64,000 nt of DNA, taken from NCBI GenBank assembly GCA_016584305.1, contig JACEEZ010001767.1, positions 44,320 through 108,319 on the forward strand. Reading direction: 5' to 3'. Numbering within the stretch: the stretch's first letter is position 1; every line of letters starts with the position of its first letter. The DNA is from Chionoecetes opilio. Its lineage: Eukaryota; Arthropoda; Malacostraca; Decapoda; Majidae. The translations under genes and the position numbers were made by a program. Positions 1 through 10,883 of this stretch are shown here, piece after piece. The notes under the pieces were generated by a model. It saw nothing but the letters and a program-made list of their open reading frames with translations, was not told the origin of the DNA and searched no databases.

Positions 1-144
1 AAACAATGGGAAGAAACCTCGTAAGTAAACCTCTAGAGAATGCATAGACATAAAAAACATGGGAAAGGGAGCCCAGGATCGCTATGTATTAACCCTAAAG
101 ATCATTTTCAGTAGGTTTTTACCTTTTTTAAATTAAGGGCTAGG

Positions 145-430
145 ATGACGACGAAAATATGTAAGAATTTTAGGAAATGCATTTTTTTGGAGCACACATA
201 CCTTGATTGGGTAATGAAGGAGTTTAGTCACAACAAATTCAAAGAGTTGTGGGACTCAGTGAATCAATTTTGGATACACCCGCCTTTCCATCCAAAAGGG
301 AATAGTACTCAAAGGATGCACCGAACAATGAAAAAAATTTTCCCCAAAAACCCGTGCAAGGGTTTCCCCATAGGTGGGCCCAATTATTTTTTGAAACTCA
401 AAGAGTATTAAAAAGTTGGGGAGGGGGGGG
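145..430 (+). pseudogene. LTR-retrotransposon integrase fragment
   Basis: A short open frame reads FKELWDSVNQFW, then HPPFHPKGNS, then MHRTMKKIF. This is the layout of the C-terminal half of a retroelement integrase catalytic core, where a Phe-x-x-Leu-Trp segment precedes the H-P-x-G-N-x motif and the catalytic Glu lies just downstream. Here the expected E-R pair reads Q-R, so the catalytic Glu is missing or altered. The frame stops at 411. The following sequence (about 750-1240) has scattered frames but nothing I can align firmly. Ty3/Gypsy-like is the best guess and BEL/Pao is possible. The surrounding DNA has stretched homopolymers, so the break may be sequencing error rather than decay. 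Confidence 0.5.
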
Positions 431-2110
431 TGGACAATGGGTCCCAAACCTTTTTATGCTTTTTTTTCCCGATACGCCCAAGGTGTTAGTGTAAATTACC
501 ACAAATTACTCAGAGGGTGAAAAACAGTGGGACACGAAAAAAAATCAAAAGAAAAAATTAGGAGGAGGTGAAAATGGCGGGAGAAAGCTAATGTGAAAAG
601 GAAAAAAAAGGTTTTAAAAAGAGAATTGGCGGGGAAAAAGAGAACGTTTTGAGCGGGCACCAATAAAAACTTTCATTAAGTGGGGGCCAACAAAGTGGTG
701 GAAGATTGAGAGATGGAGGTTATATGTATTGAAAATAATTTGACGGCAAACGTACAGGTGCGGGGGGAGCAAAATTAAGCATATGTAGGACAAGATGGCT
801 GGCGTTGGAACCAGCAAAATGTAGTTGTAGAAGAAAACTTTAGCAACCCCCACCAAGAGGGAGACCCCGTGAGGGATACTTAGAAAAAGTTGATGAAGGG
901 ATAAGTGTTTAAACCCCAGAGAGAAAGAGATTAATTCCCATTCTCTATGAAAAGAGAATTTGAGGAAGGGCCCCCCAGACAGACTGTAGTGGTTTTTAAA
1001 CATTTTATTTTTTCTTTTGAGGGTGTAAACAGTTTGCACTGAACACTAAACCCCCTGGGAGTCGTAAGACCCGAGGAGGCTTTGGCTCTGAGCTTTGCTC
1101 GATGGGTGATAGACGCGGAGTATGTATGCCTCAAACAGGGGGTGAGCCTTATCCAAGATATGAGGGGAGGAGTAGATCCAGTCGTGATTTCTCCCCTACG
1201 CACCCGCCTAGGTTAGTGGGGTAAAAAATTTGGAATTTACCTTCCCGACTAAGGGGGATCCAGTTGCACTCTATAGGGTTTCGGCCAAACAAATAAAAAG
1301 GAAGTGAGAAGGTTCTCATTTCAAAGGGGTTTGGTCTTTACATTTTAAATGAGTATTCCCCCAAATGGCAAAAACTCTTGGGGAGGGAAGTGAAAGTTTT
1401 AAAAATACATTTCTATCTCATTTTGTTGAAATTTGGGAAGAATTTAAAATGCAGGAGAGAATATTTTTTGAATGATAAAGATCTAAGAAAAAATTTTTAT
1501 GAAATTTGTGTGAGTATATGATAATTTTTTTTTTTTTTTAGTTAATATCCGGGGGAGCTTGAGAAGGCTGAGGCATAAGGAAATTTTTTTTTGGGGGGGG
1601 AAAAAGGGTATGTAACGGAGAAATTCATTAAAAGGGGGGAAAAGAGATTAAAAATAAGATCAATAAATAACGAGGAATTTCCTCCCCGCCTCATTTCCCG
1701 AAACCTGGTTAGGCTTATTTTTAAGCCAGTGAATTAGAAGTAGCGAAAAAAAAGGGGAAACGGGGATTTAGGGGTTAGGAATTTTTTGAAACAGCTCGAC
1801 GTTCTTGATTAAGTGCCGTGGGGATGGGGTATTTTTTTTTCGCCCTTGGTAAAGGTATGTTATGAAAAATTTGAACAGAGATTAGACAGACTTACTGTGA
1901 TTCTTTTTTTTGACCAGGACTAATAAAGTGTATTTTCTTAGGGTCCCAAGGTAGGGTGCGTTGGGGGACCAAGGGCCAGCCTCCCAAATTTGCAGAGGGG
2001 GCAACTACAACATGTCACAGCCAGCCGGTGAGGACAAGAGAAAGAAAGGGAAATAGAAAAATAAGTGAGAGGGAACGTTGGGAAATGGAAGACACGGATA
2101 CATTATATTA
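431..2110. other. Indel-noisy sequence, no gene recognised
   Basis: A- and G-rich sequence with many homopolymer runs (for example near 1535 and 1590). Short frames at 614-1039 and 931-1203 on the minus strand do not match any family I recognise. The region may hold the tail of the retroelement whose integrase fragment lies at 145-430, but this is not demonstrable. Confidence 0.4.
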
Positions 2111-2300
2111 GATAAAGACTTGAGCATTACAGTGGTACGTTAAGGGGAAAAGTGCGACTGAAGTTACCAGAGTAGAAAAAATTAGGATGACGACTTGACA
2201 TACTGTGCTATTTTAATGTGGTGACAGTGCAAACGAAGTTTCCAAAGATAGAAAAAATATTTGGGTAAAGACTTGGCATTTTTCGTGGTATCGCAGGAGG
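2111..2300. repeat. Short tandem repeat, ~75-78 bp unit, about 2.4 copies
   Basis: Units start near 2111, 2186 and 2264, each with a variant of GATAAAGACTTGRCAT and each of the first two ending in a variant of AGAGTAGAAAAAAT. Units differ by substitutions and small indels. Confidence 0.6.
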
Positions 2301-2849
2301 GGAAGGAAGATTAATTTAAGATAAATTGTGAATGTATAATAATTTCCATGAGACAGTAAAAAAGTTTTAAAAATATTATAATTAGAAATATATTAAAACC
2401 CCGTTGTCATCAGTTTCCCCCTTTCTTTCATTTTTCTTAAATCTTTTATTTTGTTCATTTATATATTTTTTCCCCCTTTAATGGGGTGGTTTGGGACGGA
2501 GACCAGGACTGTAGAGTCATCCAAAGGGGGGGAAATACATAAAGGTAAAACTGCAGATGGTCATTTTGACCACACAATAACCCGAGGTTCGTAGTACTAG
2601 TTTTGATATTTTGGTGGGGGTTGAAATTTAACGCTTTGCTACGGTCCTTTCAGGCCAACAGGCTCTACCAAACCCCTTAGATAGAATTAATTTTCAACTA
2701 ACAAAAATATATATATAGTAACGTAATCTTTTCCCTTTTAAATTTTATTTTACTGATTAATTAACTAAATCATGCGAATTACTAAGCACTCATTTTTGCA
2801 AGTTAGCAATGTCACACGACTTTATAAAAGTTGCGAGGGCGCAAAAAAG
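2301..2849. other. AT-rich intergenic sequence, nothing recognised
   Basis: Low-complexity A/T runs and a short (TA)n near 2708. No coding or structural signal seen. Confidence 0.4.
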
Positions 2850-5800
2850 GCAATTCCCATTTATTATTTAATTTAAAGCAGGGCTACCTTGATAATGAGC
2901 AATGGGGGAAAAAATAGGGGGCTTTCTGCCTATAAAGTTCAAATTTAAGGAAGCTGGGATAAGGAAAAAGATTTAGAATGGTTATCTATTAACCGAATGT
3001 CAAAAAATATATCGATAAAGTAAGGACCCACCCCTAACTACTCACGGTTTTTTTAATCGTGCATTGGGGGATAAGGCGGGGTCCCGCGGGGGACTACGAA
3101 GGGAAAAATACGGCGAGGAAGAATTTCGAGTTATTTTGCGCGAAATTTATATTTCAGGGGCTATATTACTGTGCCGTTCTCGCTGAAACACTATGAGAAG
3201 ACCCGAGGGAATGGTGATGTGCAGAGGCTTCTAAACCAAAAAAACAGAGTCATAACGAGCCCCGTCAAAGGTAAGCAAACTGGTAGGAGTAATGGGTCCC
3301 TACCACTTTTTATTTTAATGAGACTCTGCTTGGCTGTTTTCCCGGTCTAGAAGCCTTCGCACTAACCATCCCAGGGCTTCTCTTTGTGTAGGAGCACGGA
3401 AATAAGCACCTGGAATATCAAATTTTGCCCAAAAAAACTCAAATTTTTATCGTCGTATCTTTTCTTTGTAGTGTACATATTATGGTTATGATGTTTTTAA
3501 AAAAACCTTATTAAATTGATTTTTTTTGTTGTCTTTCCTCATAAAAGTATGGAATCATGGTTTAAATGTTATTTACGAGCCAATGAATACTCTTTGGGCT
3601 ATACCAATACACCCCCTTTGCTTTTTCTTTTCTTTTTACCCACCCTAAACAATTGCAAACCCGGTGACTTACCCCTCCCTTTCCTCTGGTACTTGCATTA
3701 ATGTGTCTACCGATATTTTTGTCCCCACCCCAAATCGGGAAAAAACGCCACATAAGGTTAGGTTGTATCCGTATTTTGCCACACTATGGAGTCTATAGGG
3801 GCTAGGAGGTTAGGTTTTATTTTTTAGTGTGACGGAACCCCCAACCCCCCCCCTAGGAGGGTTTGGTTTGATTTCTTTAGGTTTTGATTTGGGTAGTTTA
3901 GGTTAGATTTGGGTTTGGTTGGGTTTGGGTTTGATATGGTTTGGTTAGGATAGGTTTAAATTTTTGGGTTTTGGGTTTGGTTAGCATATCGGTGGGGAAA
4001 CCCCCGCTAGGGTAGGTTAAATTTTTGGGTTTGGGTTTTTTTTTTGGTTAGGCAAATTTCGTCATTTTGCCCACAAGAATTTCGTCCCCATGTAGTCATT
4101 TGCCCCATATAAAAGTCAATTCGCCCCCACGATCCATGCCGGAGTCATTAAAATATCTTCCTTGGCAGAAAAGGAATGAAACCCCTTTGGGGGAAATGAC
4201 GGTAAATTTCTATTTTTTGCCCCTACTCTCCCATTCCCCCAACAAGTTTGGGGACTGTGGGTGCGGGGTTTTCGGGGGGGAACAAAATGCGTCGGAAACA
4301 CGTTTTAAAAAGTTGTTAGGGGGTAAAATTTTCCTAGATCAGGGTAATACCCATATTAGAGAAAATTGCCTAAACCCAATAAACCCAACTGAAAAATTTA
4401 ACCCACCCCAGCGGGGGGGTTGACCGACCCATAACCCTAAAAAAAACCCAACCAACCAAAACAACCCAACCCAACCAAATCTAAACCCAACTAACCAAAT
4501 CTAACCTAATTTAAAAAAAATTTTTAAATAAGTTTGGTTAGGATTGAAAATTTGGTTAGGTTAGGAAGGTTAGATTGGGTTTGGTTAGGATCGGGGGGTC
4601 AAAACCCCGCTATGTAGGTTAATTTTGGTTATTTAGGTTTTTATTTTTTGGTAGGGGAAAATTTTTTCTAGAATAAGGAAATTACCCTGATCTAGGAATT
4701 TTACCCCCCTAACACTCTTTAAATTACGTGTTTTGACGAAAATTTGTTCCCCCAAACCCAAAACCCCGCATTCCACAGGCCCCAAATTGTTTGGGGGGAA
4801 ATGGGGAGATGGCAAACACAAAATTTTCCGTATTCGCCCAAAAGGTTACTGGTGGTTCATTCCATTTTGCCGAGGAAAAATATGTTACATGACTCCGTGA
4901 CGGATCTGGGGCGAATTGACTTTAGAGTGGGCGAATTGACTTATTGTGGGCGAATTACTTACTGTGGATGAAATGTCTTGTGGGCGAAATGACGAAATTT
5001 CCTTACCAAAAAAAACCAACCTAAAAATTAACCACCCTACAGGGGGCTTGGGCCCACCCATAACCCAACCCAACCAAATCAACCTAAGTAACCTAACCCA
5101 AAATTTAAACTATCCAAACCCCAACCAAATCTAATCAACCTAACCTAACCTAACCAAAAACAACCAAACTACCCAAAACTAAACCCACCCTAACCCAAAA
5201 CCCAAAGAAAACTAACCTACCCCCTAGGGGGGGTTTGGGGGGTTTTCGTCACACTAAACAAATTTTAAACCCAACCCCTAGCTCCCCATAGACCATAGTG
5301 TGGGGGAAATGGCCCCATACCCAACTAACATTACTGTCGCGAGCTTTCCCGATTGTGAGGGACAAAAATATCGGGAACGACAGTACCATGCGGTATCAGA
5401 GGCAAGGATGGGTAAGTCCCGTGGTTTTGCAACTTGTTATGGTGGAGTAATAAGTAAAACAAAAACAAAGGTTGGTATAGAAATCAAGGTATTCATTGGC
5501 TCGTCAAGTAACACTTAAACCATGATGTGCTAATACATCAAAAACAAAAAAAGGAACCCAAATTAAAAAAGGGATTTTAATACTTCTAACCATGAAATTT
5601 TACAGCTACAAAGAGAAAATTAGACATGAAAAAAAATTTAGTTGTTTTTGGGAAATTGATATTCCAGGGGCTAATTTCCCTGCTCGCTGACAACACTAGA
5701 GAAGCCAGTGATGGTTTATGGCAGAGGCTTTTAAAAACCCGGAAAAAAGTCACAGCAGAGTCTCATAAGAAATAAGCAAGGGGTAGGGACACATTGTAAC

Positions 5801-6205
5801 ACCCGTTGCTTTCCTTTTGACGAGGGGTTGTTTTGACTCTGTTTTCTTTGGTTTGAAACTCTGACATCAGCCCTTACCTCAGGTCTTCTCTATATGTGTC
5901 ACGAGAACAGAGCACAGTAATATGCCCTGGGTATCAATTTCGCGCAAAATAACTCGAAAACTTCCCCGCCGGTTTTTCCCTTTCTAGTCCCCCCGCGGCG
6001 ACCCCGCCTTATCCCCCAAGCACCGATGTAAAAAAACCGGACGTGTTATGTCTGGGCCCATTTAATAGGGGGGATTACTGGAGTGTGCTCATATTTCCCT
6101 CTACGGCTAAAGTTTTTTAAAAACCCCAAAATTTGCAAGGTATTAAGCCAGAACCCCCCCCCAAGGGGATCACGATTATTTGCCTGAAGGTAATTAAATA
6201 AAAAT
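2850..6205. repeat. ~3.3 kb inverted repeat (palindrome) with almost no spacer
   Basis: The left arm (about 2850-4516) is the reverse complement of the right arm (about 4518-6205). Anchors pair in order: 3071 with 6012 (GGGGGATAAGGCGGGG against CCCCGCCTTATCCCCC), the block after TTATTTTGCGCGAAAT at 3133 with its complement ending near 5960, the ACACTATGG block at 3780 with the complement near 5300, and CCTAGATCAGGGTAAT at 4333 with its complement ending at 4696. The fold point is an A/T stretch at about 4509-4530. I judge the arms to be roughly three-quarters to four-fifths identical, differing mainly in homopolymer lengths and 1-3 base indels. The sequence may be a fold-back read artefact or a real palindrome or fold-back element. 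Confidence 0.85.
3845..5230. repeat. Degenerate GGTTAGGTT / AACCTAACC tracts inside the palindrome
   Basis: G/T-rich tracts of GGTTTGGTTAGG-like words at 3880-4040 and 4530-4625 alternate with C/A-rich AACCTAACC words at 4440-4510 and 5055-5215. They resemble decayed arthropod telomeric (TTAGG)n but are too irregular to be a telomere. Similar words recur briefly at 33890-33920. Confidence 0.5.
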
Positions 6206-6864
6206 TTAAACGAAAGTGTGTGTGTGTGTGGGGGGTTGTTGTGGTGTGTGTTTTGGGGGTGTGTGGTGTGGTGTGGTGGTGGGATAGGTTTCCCCCCCGT
6301 GGCCCAATCCCTCTTGGGACATTTTTTGGGAAAAGGTCGACCCCGGGGGAAAGGTTTTAAGCCCCTTTTCAGATGTTCCGATACTTTTTTTTTTTTTTTT
6401 AGCGCATTGCGAGAATTGCGAGAAAAAAAATGGGTTGCGAGAATTTAGGAAACCTTTTGAGGGTGATGGGTAAGGGTGAGTGAAGGGTGGGGGATGGGTA
6501 ATGGGTGGGGGGATGGGTGAGTGAATGGGTGGGGGGTGTGGGTTGGGGTGAGGGTGATGGTGAGGGAATAGGTGGGGGGTGGGGTATTGGGTGAGTGAAT
6601 GGGGGTGGGGATGGGTAATGGAGAGGAATGGGTGGGGGTTTTATGGGAATGGGTGAGTGAATGGGTGGGGGGTGATGGGGGATGAGGAATGGGGGGGGGG
6701 GAAAACAAATTTCTACATCCCTGATTTAGGGAAAGTTTTGAAGGGGCTATCTGGAGAGTCCGTGTTTGGTGGGCCGAAGGCCCACCAGACAGGTGGTGGG
6801 CCCACCAATAGCCCTCCGCAGGAGCTAGCCAAAAAGTCCGCCCGGAGGGCGGCTTTGCGGCTAG
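6186..6864 (+). mobile_element. Helitron-like non-autonomous element, copy 1
   Basis: The element opens with AT-rich sequence and CGAAAGTGTGTGTGTG, followed by a block with CCCGTGGCCCAATC, a poly-T, and an internal minisatellite built on GGGTGATGGGTAATGGGTGA. It closes with a GC hairpin (CCGCCCGGAGGGCGG at 6838-6852), then CTTTGCGGCTAG and T. A 3' hairpin followed by CTAG then T is the classical Helitron end, and the AT-rich GCGAAAGT start resembles known arthropod Helitron-derived repeats (established knowledge of those families). No Rep/helicase coding is present. The 5' end coincides with the right end of the palindrome at about 6205. Confidence 0.65.
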
Positions 6865-6907
6865 TCAGCTATATCAGCCACCCGCAGAGTTTAAGGATCC
6901 CTCGTTA

Positions 6908-7168
6908 GTGGGTAGTTATCCTGCGCCTGTTACGCAAATCAAACAGCCTGTAATTACGATTCAAACTTCTCAGCCTACCAGTAAACCACTTAGACCTACT
7001 CAAATAATAGATACAATCCCTAGTTCCAGGGCGACTACTTCTAGTGAAGTACGAATAATAAATTGTGTCTTATGTGAGGGGGAACATACGCCCTCCACAT
7101 GTAATATCTATTCAGATTGTTACACGAGAGTTGAAAGGTTAAAGCAACTTGGTAATTGCCTAATTAAT
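6908..7168 (+). pseudogene. BEL/Pao-type gag fragment (zinc-knuckle region)
   Basis: The frame reads VLCEGEHTPSTC, then YTRVERLKQLGNC. This is the pattern of the BEL/Pao gag zinc-knuckle region, where C-x2-C-x3-x-H-x4-C is followed by R-x2-x-L-x2-L-x2-C. Here C-V-L-C-E-G-E-H-T-P-S-T-C fits the first knuckle. The frame then runs into a long (TCC)n tract at the codon after LINS, so the second knuckle, protease and polymerase are lost. It lies directly 3' of the Helitron-like copy 1. This is a dead LTR-retrotransposon fragment; no LTR is visible nearby. Confidence 0.65.
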
Positions 7169-7169
7169 T

Positions 7170-7432
7170 CCTCCTCCTCCTCCTCCTCCTCTCCTCCTCC
7201 TCCTCCTCCTCCTCCTCCTCCTCCTCCTCCTCCTCCTCCTCCTCCTCCTCCTCCTCCTCCTCCTCCTCCTCCTCCTCCTCCTCCTCTCCTCCTCCTCCTC
7301 CTCCTCCTCCTCCTCCTCCTCCTCCTCCTCCTCCTCCTCCTCCTCCTCCTCCTCCTCCTCCTCCTCCTCCTCCTCCTCCTCCTCCTCCTCCTCCTCCTCC
7401 TCCTCCTCCTCCTCCTCCTCCTTCCTTCCTCC
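7170..7432. repeat. (TCC)n microsatellite, ~260 bp
   Basis: Almost pure TCC/CTC repeat with two phase breaks (near 7190 and 7286). It replaces the distal part of the gag fragment. The open frames across it (poly-Ser/Pro/Leu and poly-Glu/Gly/Arg) are repeat artefacts. Confidence 0.95.
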
Positions 7433-7734
7433 CCTCTTTTGTTCCTGCTGAGTCAAACGGCCTTTTAATCCTCAATTTTGTCCTATCTCTTCTCTTAAAT
7501 ATTTTTTTCCTTCGTTTCTTTTGTTATATTTTTCTTATTATTTCATTCTTTTTCCTTTCTTCTTTCTTATCTACATTTTTTTCAGTGTTTCTCGTTCAAT
7601 TACGAAAATTAATGGGGAAAAATTATAAGTACAGAATGAAAAAAGAAAAAAAATGTTTCCGGCAAGCCAAAAGAAGGTATTATTTTTTGCACTTTTTTAA
7701 AAAGGGAAAAGAGGCGGGTGCGTTAGGTTGGAAA

Positions 7735-7735
<1 letters not shown>
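7433..7735. other. T-rich then A-rich spacer, nothing recognised
   Basis: Pyrimidine-rich to about 7585, then purine-rich. No gene signal. Confidence 0.4.
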
Positions 7736-7765
<30 letters not shown>

Positions 7766-7868
7766 AAGGAGAGAGAGAGAGAGAGAGAGAGAGATGAGAG
7801 AGGAGAGAGAGAGAGAGAGAAGAGAGGGGAAAAGAGAGAGAGAGAGAGAGTGTAGTGTGTGTGTGTGT
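7733..7868. repeat. (GA)n followed by (GT)n microsatellite
   Basis: Interrupted GA repeat from 7733 to 7850, then a short GT repeat, abutting the 5' end of the LINE fragment. Confidence 0.9.
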
Positions 7869-8770
7869 CTGGTGGACTCCATCATGGATAGCCTGGACCG
7901 CCTCATGACTGAACAACACTGTGATAGTGTTCTCCTCCTCGTTGACCTGAATCCGCGTGGGATACAGCACTCCTTTGCCTCCCTGGTGGCCGTGTTGGAC
8001 CTGCAGAGCCCCGTCACTTCCCCACCCACTGGTCTGTCTCCACCCTCCACCCCGTAGTGACTGACTTCCCTCCCACGAGGTGCACAGCTCTTCATTTTCC
8101 CACTCCGTTTTGAGGGCAGCTCGGATCACGAGACCATCTTCACGAAGATATTCTTAAGGAGGCCCGGGACGAGAGCACCACCTGCGCCCTCTGGCAGTGG
8201 GAGGAGGTTCGACTAGGAAGGGACTACGGCACTGCCTGGTGCAGATGGCTGAGAGGGCCCGCTGCAGGGAGGCGTGGACCAGTTGGTGGAGCAATTCACT
8301 GAGGCGCTGCAGGGAGCACAGGGCCTCTGGGTGCCCCACAAGCAGCACAGGACCAGGGCTTCGGACCAGCCAGGGTTTGGAATCCAGTGCCGAACAGCCT
8401 CAGATGAAAAATACCGCGAATGTCGAAGGCCAGCAACGTCGTCCCTCTGCACAAGAAGGACAGCAGGTCCGAGGCAGCTAACTACCGCCCTGTCTCCCTG
8501 CTGTCTGTAGCGGGCAAGGTGCTTGAGGGTATCATAGTACGGCGCCTAACTTCCCACCTTGAGAACCAACACCTTCTCAGTGCCAGACAGATTGGGTTTA
8601 GGAAGGGGCGCTCGGCCGCGGACCTCAACCTCCTGCTGGTCAGCGAGTGGAGCGACGCCCTGGACCAAGGGAGACCCACGGCTATTCTGGCGATAGACAT
8701 CACTGGCGCCTTCGACCGCGTGTGGCACGCAGCCCTGTTGGAAAAGCTGCGCGTGGTGGGCGCGGAATGG
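7868..8770 (+). pseudogene. Non-LTR retrotransposon (LINE) fragment: endonuclease end and N-terminal reverse transcriptase
   Basis: The first part (7870-8060) reads LLLVDLNPRGIQHSF, resembling the D-x-N-x-H segment of an apurinic-type LINE endonuclease. At 8110-8130 SDHETI follows, the S-D-H motif of the same domain, in another frame. From 8420 an open frame gives reverse-transcriptase blocks: VPLHKKDSRSEAANYRPVSL, then QIGFRKGRSAADL, then AIDITGAFDRVWHAALLEKL (the first catalytic Asp region). The frame ends before the YADD/FADD block because the fragment is cut at about 8770 by a GGGCGCC-rich repeat. Frameshifts separate the endonuclease and RT parts. The clade is probably Jockey/CR1-like, not proven. 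The minus-strand fragment at 59800-60681 may be a related element. Confidence 0.75.
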
Positions 8771-8771
8771 G

Positions 8772-8877
8772 ATGATTGGGCCCTGCCGTTTGGGCGCTGC
8801 CGATTGGGCGCTGCCATTTGGGCGCCAGGCATTTTGGCTCCCGACTTTTGGGCGCCAGACATTTTGGCGCTAGGCAA
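8772..8877. repeat. GGGCGCCA-type short tandem motif
   Basis: About seven imperfect 15-18 bp units of the form TTTGGGCGCCAGACA directly follow the LINE break. Related words occur at 11195-11310 (minus orientation) and as GGGCGAATTGACTT around 4905-5000 and its mirror in the palindrome. Confidence 0.6.
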
Positions 8878-8879
8878 TA

Positions 8880-9103
8880 ACATGTTTGTTTGATGCGTCA
8901 TTATTCAAAGTTAAATCTTTAGAGAGATATAATGCTTTATTTGTAAAAAAAAGTTAGAATATAATAACTAAAAAAAGGAATGTATCTATATTCATAATAT
9001 CCGAAAATATAGTAAACTTATAACTAAAAAAAGAAATATCTTTATTTATAATATACCTTGACTAAAAGAGTTAAAACATAATAACTAAAAATATAAATGT
9101 ATC
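8880..9103. other. AT-rich spacer with repeated ATAATAACTAAAAA words
   Basis: Short direct repeats of TAACTAAAAAAAGGAAT type and a TATACCTTGACTAAAAGAGTT motif. A version of the last motif recurs at 10181-10206, just past the next Helitron-like end, consistent with an insertion inside this AT-rich repeat. Confidence 0.4.
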
Positions 9104-9492
9104 TCTATTTCTATAATAATATAAGCGAAAGTGTGTCTGTCTGTGTGTGTGTGTGTGTGTGTGGTGTGGTATAGGTTCCGCCCCCCGTGGCGCAATCACC
9201 TCATATGGCACATTTTTGGAACCGGGTTGACCAGGGGAAGGTTTTACGCCGAATTATGAGATGATCCGATCACTTTTTTTTTTTTTTTTTTTTAGCAGCC
9301 TATTAGCGATAATTGTGGAAAAAAAAGTGGGTTGCCAGAATTGAGGAAACCTTGATGTAGGGTGATGGGTAATGGGTGAGTGAATGGGTGGGGTGATGGG
9401 TAATGGGTGTGGGGTGATGGGTGAGTTAATGGGTGGGGGGGGGGTGATGGGTTGGGGGTGATGGGTTGAGGGAATAGGTGGGTGGTGAGGTA
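9104..9492 (+). mobile_element. Helitron-like element, copy 2 (3'-truncated)
   Basis: Starts TCTATTTCTATAATAATATA, then GCGAAAGTGTGTCTGTCTG, then the block with CGCCCCCCGTGGCGCAATC, poly-T (9277-9293) and the GGGTGATGGG minisatellite. It lacks the 3' hairpin and CTAG end and runs directly into copy 3. The leading TC is what a Helitron 5' end should show. Confidence 0.65.
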
Positions 9493-10174
9493 ATTGTAAA
9501 TATAGCGAAATGTGTGTTGTCTGTCCTGTCTGCGTGGGGTGTGTGTGTGTGTGTGTGTGTGTCTGGTATAGGTTCCGCCCCCGTGGCGCAATCGACCTCA
9601 TATGGCACATTTTTGGACCGGGTGACGCAGGGGAAGGTTTTTAAAGCCCAATTATGAGATGATCCATCACTTTTTTTTTATTTTTTTATAGCACACCTAT
9701 TAGGCGGATAATTGTGAAAAAAAAAGTGGGCTGCGAGAATTGAGGAAACCTTGATGTAGGGTGATGAGTAAATGGGTGAGTGAATGGGTGGGGTGATGGG
9801 TAATGGTGTGGGGTGATGGTGAGTGAATGGGTGGGGGGGTGGATGGGTTGGGGGTGATGGTTTGGGGGTGATGGTGATGGTGAGGGAATGGTGGGGGGTG
9901 GATGGGTAATGGGTAGTGGAATGGGTGTGTGGTGATGGGTAATGGGTGAGTGAATTGGGGGGTGGTGATGGGTAATGGGTGAGTGAATGGGTTGGGGGGT
10001 GATGGGTATGGGTGAGTGAATGTGTGGGGGAATACATACATTTCTACTCCATGATTTCAGGAAAAGTTAGAAGGGGCTATCTGAAGTCCGTGTTTGGTGG
10101 TGCCGAAGGCCCACCACCAATAGCCCTCCGCAGGAGCTAGCGAAAGGTCCGCCCGGAGGGCGCTTTGCGGCTAG
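9493..10174 (+). mobile_element. Helitron-like element, copy 3 (full 3' end)
   Basis: Repeats the same order: TAGCGAAATGTGTGTTGTCTG, CCGCCCCCGTGGCGCAATC, poly-T, a longer GGGTGATGGGTAATGGGTGA array (9757-10030), then GGGGCTATCTG, the CGCCCGGAGGGCG hairpin and CTTTGCGGCTAG ending at 10174, followed by T. It sits head-to-tail behind copy 2. The 3' 140 bp match copy 1 closely. Confidence 0.65.
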
Positions 10175-10750
10175 TATCTAAATACCTTGAATAAAAAAGT
10201 TTAAAACTTTGCTTTATGTTAGTTTTTTCATTTGGTAATTATGAACAAGGCTCCTCAAGTTACTCCAACAGCATCCATTGGTTTCCAATCTTACCAGTTT
10301 TCATGTATTCTTCTATCTGCATCTCTATACTTTTTTTTTTTTTGATTTCTGCGGTGGTTCATGCCCAGCCAGTAAACGTTCGTAATATGCTCTCTACTTC
10401 TTATACTACACAGCCCATCTATTAAGTTCCATACGGTGGGGCATTGCATGCTTAGTTCGCATTGTGAGCTGGCTGTGGTTGCCGTCCGAATGATTGTTTG
10501 TGCGGTCTCCCATTTAAGTTCTTCTGATAAAGGTTTCCAAATCTCGGGAGAAATAGGGAGTGATATAGTATAATGTAGTATATATACTACTTATACTATA
10601 ATGATATAGTTAAGTAAGTTATAGAGTGATATAGTAATAGTAGATAAGTAGTAGAAGTTAGTTGTTTAGTTTCTTTTAGTTGTGGAATATCAGATACAAA
10701 TGTTACTTTTCGTAAGCACTCTTGTTTTTTAAATCTAAAAAATATGTAGA
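10175..10750. other. AT-rich intergenic sequence
   Basis: Contains a small frame at 10216-10425 with no recognisable family, and a run of TATAGT words at 10560-10660. No gene supported. Confidence 0.4.
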
Positions 10751-10754
10751 ACTA

Positions 10755-10845
10755 GGGGGGGGGGCAACTCATAGAGCGCATACCCTCCGCCCGAATATTT
10801 CATCAATTGGTTCTATGGCAACAGTTTGTGATTATATATATATAT

Positions 10846-10883
<38 letters not shown>

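Noticed and set aside
3845..5230. Telomere
   Set aside because: Words are irregular, present in both orientations and flanked on both sides by non-telomeric sequence.
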